In this document: one piece after another, positions 16,037 to 21,687 of the stretch
How positions within the stretch are numbered: the first letter of the stretch is position 1
How the letters are laid out: every line of letters begins with the position of its first letter
NCBI GenBank assembly: GCA_003427395.1
Contig: BFEA01000508.1
Span: forward strand, 1,008,764-1,030,450
Reading direction: 5' to 3'
DNA: 21,687 bases
From: Chara braunii
Lineage: Eukaryota > Streptophyta > Charophyceae > Charales > Characeae
The notes under the pieces: model-generated
What the model was told of the DNA's origin: nothing
Database searches by the model: none
Seen by the model: only the letters and a program-made list of their open reading frames with translations
Program-made: the position numbers and the translations under genes

Positions 16037-16512
16037 TTTTTTTTTTTTTTTTTTTTTAATGTGAAATACTTTTAGTCCAACCTATTCAATTACCTGTTAA
16101 ATCTCGAGGGGCCGGTCTTTCAAACTTTTTTTAATTGTCATTATAGTATTAAAGGGTACCTCGTAGCAACCACTTTTGTGCCCAAGCCTCCATTTAGAGA
16201 ACATGTGAGAGGTGCCCCCACCAACAGGTGCGATACCTGCTACATCAACTGGGTGATAGCGGTCAAGGGTCAACCGGTACTATCAAGACCAAATTTTTGG
16301 ATGGGTCAGTCGTTGTGTCGCCTCTTTGGTCCCCTCGTCCTACGAACATCGACGATTTCTGCTCAACGCCACCCAACTTGCCCAAGAAGGTGCGTGCAAC
16401 CAATAAGGATTGAACCTAAGACCTCATGAATGTCACTTGCATGCCTTACTAACTAATTTATATCATTGGATGCGTGGTTATCCTTACAGTCCATCCCGAT
16501 GGAACTTCGATT
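16037..16512 (-). mobile_element. tRNA-derived SINE-like element
   Basis: On the minus strand a polymerase III B box GGTTCAATCC (plus 16407-16416) fits GWTCRANNC exactly. A weaker A box (TAAATTAGTTAG, plus 16449-16460) lies 32 bases upstream. A body of about 350 bases follows. A run of 21 A on the minus strand (T at plus 16037-16057) would be the tail. No target-site duplication was found by eye. Frames on the plus strand across it (16178-16429) are probably not genes. Confidence 0.55.
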
Positions 16513-16585
16513 CATGCCTTACCAACTAATTTATGTCATTGGATGCGTGGTTATCCTTACAGTCCATCCCGATGGAACTTCGATT
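16440..16585. repeat. 73-bp tandem duplication
   Basis: Units 16440-16512 and 16513-16585 differ at only two positions by eye. The unit contains the A box of the SINE-like element and its upstream flank. Confidence 0.92.
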
Positions 16586-17314
16586 CATTCTTTTATCTTA
16601 TTTTTGAGAAAATCGCATATATACCTCATTTGAGGATGAAAATAATCGTTTTACTCTGTCATGGGTTCAACTTGTGTCTATACGTGAGAAATAGCCTATA
16701 CAAATTATTTGCATACCCGGACCCGAGGTGATCCAAGGTTTGTACCGCCAAATTGTTGTTATATCAAACTATCGGAATATTGAAATCATGCATATACGCG
16801 AACAAATTATGAGAGTACCCAATTATGGTTGCCCGATTTATAGCATTACTGTAACCGTACTCACGTATAATTTGGCACATGTGAAAAATAGGGTATCCTT
16901 GGCGAGGGTCTGGGTATGGATGCAAGTTAGGCATTGGGAGTGAGTATAGTGAGAATTATTATCTTTAGATGGAGTGAGATGTCATTTCCCATTTATTTTT
17001 CTTTGTTGCAGAGCAACTCCTAACGTTAGGGCTCACTCCATAACTCCCCTTAAAGCGCTTTCGAGGTGAGTTTTGTCTTTACGCTTACTCACCCCAACCA
17101 CCTGCTAAGACCATAATGTGGTGTGTCGGTACTTCGTAGGGAGTGTTGTCGGTACGAATACAGTATACCCTTACAATGGTATCCGCCCTGTATTTTACAA
17201 GTGACAGAAAAATAGTTTTCATTTGAAATTTAGGTAAAAAAGTTGGGTGTGCCGCACAAGCTCGCGGCTTTTTTTTTTTTGTGACCCACTCTGTGTTCAG
17301 AGGAAGAATAGGGA
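16586..17314. other. No confirmed gene
   Basis: Short frames only. A perfect inverted pair GGAGTGAG (16971-16978) / CTCACTCC (17032-17039) encloses TTTGTTGCAG, which resembles a 3' splice site and also occurs near 6331. A long minus-strand frame reaching into here (17085-17648) starts in module A2 and has no recognisable domain. Confidence 0.4.
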
Positions 17315-17843
17315 GTGTGTGGGCGCGCAGCTGTGAGGCGCACATGATTCTTTTATTGATATTACGAGCCGACACACTTGCCGACCAATTTTTATGTTTG
17401 ATTAAGTCAGGACTAAGTGATTTTTTCCTTGGTTGCCACGTTTGACCATGGTGCGCTTGTGCTTGTGCGGAGGTGGATATTGACGACGGTGCGACTTTTG
17501 TGTTGTGAACGGAGTGAGCAATGGAGTGAAAACATGGTTTGGGCCTCCGCACAGTAGATGCGGGAGCTTGACGGGAATGGATGCGACCAATAGGCGGAGG
17601 TGTTGCCTTTGAGTGTTTCAGTAGGCCCACACATCGCGCGACACCCATTTATATAGGTGTGCACTAGTGCTAAGCCCAGTCTGGGCCTACCATTATTGGT
17701 TATGGTGTTGGGCGTTCATCAGGGAAATCGGGGATCGAGGCTAGCTACCGGTGACGGAGGAGCAACGAAACATCTTGAAGAAAACTAAGGGATTGAGGGT
17801 TCGGCGGGACTGCCCTCCCCGGTTCTACTGCCGATTGCGGCAA
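17315..17843 (-). repeat. Repeat module A, copy 2
   Basis: Homologous to 8280-8706, about 100 bases longer because of extra sequence in the middle (near 17440-17600). It shares the edge GTGTGTGGGCGCGCAG, TTTATATAGGTGT, CGGGGATCGAGG and GATTGAGGGT blocks. Copy distance is about 9.03 kb. A minus-strand open frame across it (to 17648) overlaps the TATA box and is therefore not a convincing gene. Confidence 0.6.
17648..17655 (-). promoter_or_regulatory. TATA box of module A2
   Basis: Minus-strand TATATAAA in CCTATATAAATGG, same position as in A1. On its plus-strand side lies GCCCAG-T-CTGGGC (17674-17686), an inverted repeat in the same place as the different one in A1. Confidence 0.5.
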
Positions 17844-18162
17844 CATGCTTGATTGGTGGGATCGAGGGGGTGCATATGGTTCTCTCTCTTTCCCAAAACC
17901 CCACCCCCTCTTCCCCAATTTTTCTCCCTCCTAATTCTTTTTTTTTTTTTTTTCGTTTTGGAACCAATACAGGCCCAGGCTGGAACCCCAGAAGAAGCAG
18001 ACGAGTAAAATGTTGCTATTTTGAGATTCTGACGGCCACCCAGTTGGTACCTTTGGGTCGTAACTGTGGCACTGTCCTTCGCGACATCCGTTAAAATTAG
18101 GCCAATACAGATTAGATTGGCATGGCCCCTGTGTTGGTTATAGGACCGGTGAGACAACCGAC

Positions 18163-18221
18163 GGGCCTTGCTCAATTGGTACAGTACTGAATTGTTGAAA
18201 TACAGACGTGAGATCGAATCC
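18163..18221 (+). repeat. tRNA-like sequence, probable SINE head
   Basis: TTGCTCAATTGG (18168-18179) resembles a polymerase III A box and AGATCGAATCC (18211-18221) a B box, 31 bases apart. An A-rich stretch follows (18223-18253). No acceptor stem closes it, so it is not a functional tRNA gene. Confidence 0.55.
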
Positions 18222-18253
18222 CAAATAAGAAAAAAATAAAAATTATAAATTAC

Positions 18254-18717
18254 CATTGACGGATGGCCGATAAATTCGATAATGATATTTCAGGGTCATT
18301 GCTCCTCGTTGTTCTTACTTTTGTTTTGAATGAACAGGATTGTAGAAATAGTACAAGTTCAATGCAAGGGAGGGAGAGGAAGTGATTGAGCTATGCAAAG
18401 CGAAAACAAGGTGGGCACAATTATAAGTCGGACGTTGCAGTAATCGTTTTGTTCTTTGCACAGCGGATGCTGGCGGATTGTTGGCGGACTGACCTGTGCC
18501 TTGCACTCTTTTGGTCATAAAGATAGAAGAAGAAGGTGGAAGCAGTAAGCGCCATTAGGTAGAAAACGGGACGAGGTAGATGAAGACAGAAGAAGCACAT
18601 GGAGCATAGGGGAAGAAGGTCAGCGATAGGGGAGAAGGCAGACGAGCCTGGAGGAGAGATTTGGCTACATACACTCAGAAGGAAAACGGACGGGTTATGG
18701 TGATGTGTCTTCAAGTT
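18254..18717. other. No gene seen
   Basis: Purine-rich on the plus strand from 18360. The 147-codon minus-strand frame across it (18421-18864) has no domain I recognise and is leucine/serine-rich as composition predicts. Confidence 0.35.
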
Positions 18718-19650
18718 CTCATGTTTTAGTGGAAGATACATTCTCATTTTATGCATTTGGTGAGTAGTGAACCGAGGTCGTTTGCTCTTCAGGGGTACCT
18801 TTTGGTTGTGGTAATTGGTCAGCTCGTGATCCTGATGATTGTTATAATGGTCGCCCGCCCACATAACTCGTCAATGTAATGTATGTTTTCCCGCTCGTCG
18901 CTATATGAGTCTGAGGTCGTGATCTCCATCACCGTGCTGCTATGGTATGGCAATTTTGCTGCTGCTCATAAGCATCGTCTTGTTCGTGCTCATATTAACG
19001 ATTGTGGTCATCCCCACAGTTGTCTTCGTTGTGTTTATCTTGGTAGCAATTCAGCGTCAAAGCCATCATTTCAATGGATGCGCTGATCGAGATGGTAACA
19101 CTACAGATCGTTTCACCTACCTCTGTGGTCGCCTCCAGCGGGCGGGTGCACCTAGCTGTGTTTTAGCATGAGATCCATTCTCATCCCATACGTTGGTAAA
19201 TGGTAAATCGAACCTTGTAATAGTGATCGTCCCTGCCGATGCCCTTTGCCTTTGAGATCATAGATCGTGAGGTCACACCCATTCCTTTTCGTAAGCAGTG
19301 CTTACTACGTACTCTTATGCTTCCCTATTGGTGATTCAGGCACTGCACCACATAGTCGTCTTCGTGCCTGCCTTTGTGGTCATGGTATTCATATTCATCT
19401 TACTGCTTGTAGGGTTCGTTGTGGTGATCTTTGTGTCCCTCATCCTAATCGTATGCGGTCGGGTCTTTGTCGGGCCCAGTGGTGACCATCTCCCTCACAA
19501 AAGCATTCACCTCCGTTCTGGTCCCCATCGTGTGTTTGTTTTGGGGAGCTTATTTTTGGAGGTGCTCACCAAATTTTTGGGTGTGTATCTATGGGAAAAA
19601 TCAAGCCTTTGGGCTTATCTAGTTAATACGGGATTAAGGCCTACTCCTTG
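18718..19650 (+). repeat. Tandem pair of diverged units with hydrophobic open frames
   Basis: Two units about 430 bases apart begin with related sequence (GTTTTAGTGGAAGATACATT near 18724; GTTTTAGCATGAGATCCATT near 19160, each followed by CTCAT). Both continue into stretches where T is frequent at the middle codon position, giving hydrophobic peptides: LLVVVIGQLVILMIVIMVA (18799-18858), AILLLLISIVLFVLILTIVV (from 18950) and FVVMVFIFILLLVGFVVVIF (from about 19376). These would be membrane segments if translated. No start context or conserved family is evident, so they may be a composition effect. Confidence 0.4.
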
Positions 19651-19784
19651 AGATAACCGGTGTTATCCTAATAGTCGTCATTCTAATTCTTGTTGAGGCC
19701 ATCTCCGCAGGTAGTTTACGTTGAAGGCAACCTAAGTTGAGGCCAGGTGCTTCAGGAGGAGTCAAGACAAGCTCGGTGAGAGCG

Positions 19785-19805
19785 AGCGAGAGAGAGAGAG
19801 AGAGG
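19785..19805 (+). repeat. GA microsatellite
   Basis: AGCGAGCGAGAGAGAGAGAG, similar in flavour to the AGCGAGCGACGAGAGAGAGG stretch at 21474. Confidence 0.85.
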
Positions 19806-19809
19806 TTTG

Positions 19810-20185
19810 TAAGTCGTGGAACACAGTTGCTAATTACGGTCTACAGCAAGAGGGTCGAGGGCGAGCACGCCCATTCTGACCGAAGAGCAATAAGTTAGGC
19901 ATGGCATGAGCAAGATCACTCATAGTAAGGATTGACAAAATGAGAGTTTTTTTTAATTATTATTATTTTTATTTATGTATTTTTTGTGCGTGGCGGTGCA
20001 CGACCGTTCCCCATATTTAGCAGGGAATGATGAATTGGGAGTCCGTCCTGCGAACCAATGAATGGTTCTGCTTCACGTTGCCAACGACGAGACTAAATAT
20101 TGCCCGTTACCACGACTTGTTGCACACGAGTTTCGGTGTTGCTGACATTTTAGAGGACAATTGTTATCACTGCCTCTTTTGTACT
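19810..20185. other. No confirmed gene
   Basis: An AT-rich patch at 19950-19985 and a 63-codon frame (20027-20218) without recognisable motif. The frame's end lies in the tandem duplication that follows. Confidence 0.35.
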
Positions 20186-20253
20186 TTGTTTTCATTTAAG
20201 GACGAGACTGAGTATTAAGTTGTTTTCATTTAAGGACGAGACTGAGTATTAAG
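20186..20253. repeat. Perfect 34-bp tandem duplication
   Basis: Units 20186-20219 and 20220-20253 are identical. Each contains GACGAGACTGAGTATT; a related GACGAGACTAAATATT occurs near 20087. Identity suggests a recent slip or a copied fragment. Confidence 0.95.
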
Positions 20254-20689
20254 GTACAACATGCATATTTCGAACAATGGTTTATGCTTTCTGACAAAGT
20301 TAGTCTGCGCTTTCTTGAACCAACGCTGCTATTTCTGAGTAGGTGCTCCTATTTTGCGGTTAGGGTGTTGTTGTTGGTTCTCGGGACGTTGCTGTTTTCA
20401 ACTGCAGTAGATCATTACTGTCATACTCTGGACTGATATTATCACGCATTTTGTCAATGTTGTTCAGTTCATGGTGGAATTGTTGTCACAACGATATATT
20501 CGGGCACTACTGCTGTTTTTTTTTGCATGGAGGTTGTGGTTGTGACCGTTGGTCTATCTTGGGATTTTTTGAAGTCCACATTTGAATATAGCACAAAAAT
20601 GTGTTTGATTTGAGCACGACCTTTCTAGGTTGCAGAGCGGCGGTTTTGTCAGAGGGTGAGACATTGTGACTTACGGAGTGGTCAAGCTG

Positions 20690-21400
20690 CAAAAAGGGGG
20701 TTACTACTACGACTTAGAGGTTGGTCAAAGTGTAGTTGTTCGACATTTTGGACCGTAGTTTGGCTAGCTTACTGCATTTTTGGCCGCCATTGCGGGACCC
20801 TCAAAAGATTAAAAACTCCAAGACCTTTTCACGCGAGTCGGAGTATACCCTCTTTATATCTCAGCGACTTGACTTTTCTCCTTTTCCCTTCTTACTCTCA
20901 GTCTACTCCGTTTGGTTCGGAGAAGAATGCACTAGGCGGGATTAGAAACCCTTAACCCGCCCCAAGACCTTTGAAGGAGGTTTGCACCATCAATTGCGGG
21001 AGCTCTGTCGGGACCTATGAGAGGTCGAGGAGATAAGGAACTGCTAGGTAAACAGATTGTATCAATATGCGTACTCACTAAATCCCTATGTGTACAACTT
21101 TCCAGTATAAGTCATGTGTATGCGTGTGTTCCCCTATGATTCCTGTTTCTTTTCATAACTTAATATGATCAACGAAAAATAATGCATGTGTGGATCTCAA
21201 TCTTGTTTTGTAACTGAAATCATACTACGGGGTGATCTGGGGGAAGGTGGGAGGAAGGTGGTATTGCGTGCGTCTAACAGGGTCGATCAAAGGTTGGGCA
21301 TTGTTTATAAGAAGAATGACTGAATGTTTCTTTTTTGAGTTTTTTAACTGAAGTTAGGCATTGTTTCCAAGCAGAATAGTCCAACTTAATGTTTTTGTGT
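20690..21400 (-). repeat. Repeat module B, copy 2
   Basis: Homologous to 10490-11045 and its flank, in the same order of blocks. On the minus strand it has TATAAAGA (20858-20851) and GCAATGGCGGCC with the ATG at 20790, but the frame stops after eight codons (MAAKNAVS), so the coding exon seen in copy 1 is broken here. Two diverged cores of the hairpin array follow at 21297 and 21357, exactly 60 bases apart. Confidence 0.65.
20851..20858 (-). promoter_or_regulatory. TATA box of module B2
   Basis: Minus-strand TATAAAGA in GAGATATAAAGAGGG, 61 bases upstream of the conserved ATG at 20790. Better preserved than in copy 1. Confidence 0.45.
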
Positions 21401-21558
21401 GATTTTGAGATACACTGAACATTCCCATTTGTAGTTTTTAAGCACGATTCTAAATGCGACAGCCAAAGCAAGCTAGCGAGCGACGAGAGAGAGGAAGCTC
21501 GCCAGAGCGAGCCAGCGGGGCGCCACTGCCATAGTTGTAATGTGAGAGAGAGGAAGAC

Positions 21559-21579
21559 TTTTTTTTTTTTTTTTTTTTT
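21559..21579 (+). repeat. Poly(T) run
   Basis: Twenty-one T inside a GA-rich stretch. Confidence 0.9.
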
Positions 21580-21624
21580 GTGCGTGAGAGGTAGAGAGAG
21601 AGCGAGAGAGAGAAAGAGACAAAG

Positions 21625-21669
<45 letters not shown>

Positions 21670-21687
21670 GATAGATAGATAGATAGA
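21580..21687 (+). repeat. GA and GATA microsatellite to the window end
   Basis: GA-rich sequence to 21625, then GATA repeats from 21626 to the end with one AAAT interruption near 21657. The repeat continues past the window. Confidence 0.95.

Noticed and set aside
17153-17185. ATGGTATCC as a primer binding site for initiator tRNA
   Set aside because: Only the first bases resemble the usual TGGTATCAGAGC and no LTR end adjoins it.
17085-17648. 187-codon minus-strand open frame
   Set aside because: Its ATG overlaps the TATA box of module A2, no domain is recognisable, and A1 does not keep the frame.
18421-18864. 147-codon minus-strand open frame
   Set aside because: It spans unrelated repeat pieces, including the CATTCTCAT unit, and shows no protein motif.

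Overview
The window looks like repeat-rich nuclear DNA of a plant-lineage eukaryote. It holds no intact conserved housekeeping gene, no rRNA gene and no CRISPR array. A streptophyte alga of the Chara type is my best guess. The acidic/SR-rich reading frame at 3.4-4.2 kb and the PHD-type frame at 1.1 kb resemble predicted proteins I recall from the Chara braunii assembly. I cannot search, so this is inference. Other hints are TATA boxes of the TATATAAA type, GTRAGT splice donors, many GA/CT microsatellites and tRNA-derived SINE-like pieces.

Layout. (1) 1-4690, plus strand: the 3' part of a decayed Ty3/gypsy LTR retrotransposon. It has the end of reverse transcriptase and RNase H (3-950), then a PHD zinc finger followed by integrase (1011-2734), then three further frames of unknown function (2731-3243, 3341-4210, 4161-4687). 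Decay of pol is mostly by nonsense codons, with one frameshift near 2380. (2) 4690-7000: a pyrimidine-rich non-coding stretch with a plausible promoter (opposed CCAAT boxes, a palindrome, and a TATA box at 5993). It may be the 3' LTR, but no partner LTR is in the window. (3) 7015-7780 and 12063-12792: two diverged copies of an unrecognised coding unit with a C-x2-C motif. (4) 8280-11500 and 17315-21400: two diverged copies of a composite repeat, A then B. Read on the minus strand, both modules carry TATA boxes, and B also carries a start codon in good context. A further minus-strand TATA box plus a 95-codon frame lies at 11.55-11.88 kb. Beside B1 is an array of six stem-loops with a conserved loop and differing but complementary stems (11050-11500). 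This is the most interesting structure in the window. (5) 13.6-14.4 kb: a cluster of fold-back elements bounded by GA/CT microsatellites and sharing a CATTCTCAT core, which recurs at 18.7 and 19.2 kb. (6) 14.6-16.0 kb: AT-rich DNA with no gene. (7) 16.04-16.6 kb: a tRNA-derived SINE-like element on the minus strand with a tandemly duplicated head, and a second tRNA-like head at 18.17 kb. (8) The end of the window is GA- and GATA-rich microsatellite.

Nearly everything recognisable is mobile or repeat-derived. The Ty3/gypsy frames would have worked together as replication and integration functions, with the PHD finger a candidate chromatin-targeting module. No host pathway can be reconstructed. 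Strand and function of the A/B repeat family and of the unrecognised frames are inferred from sequence patterns only.
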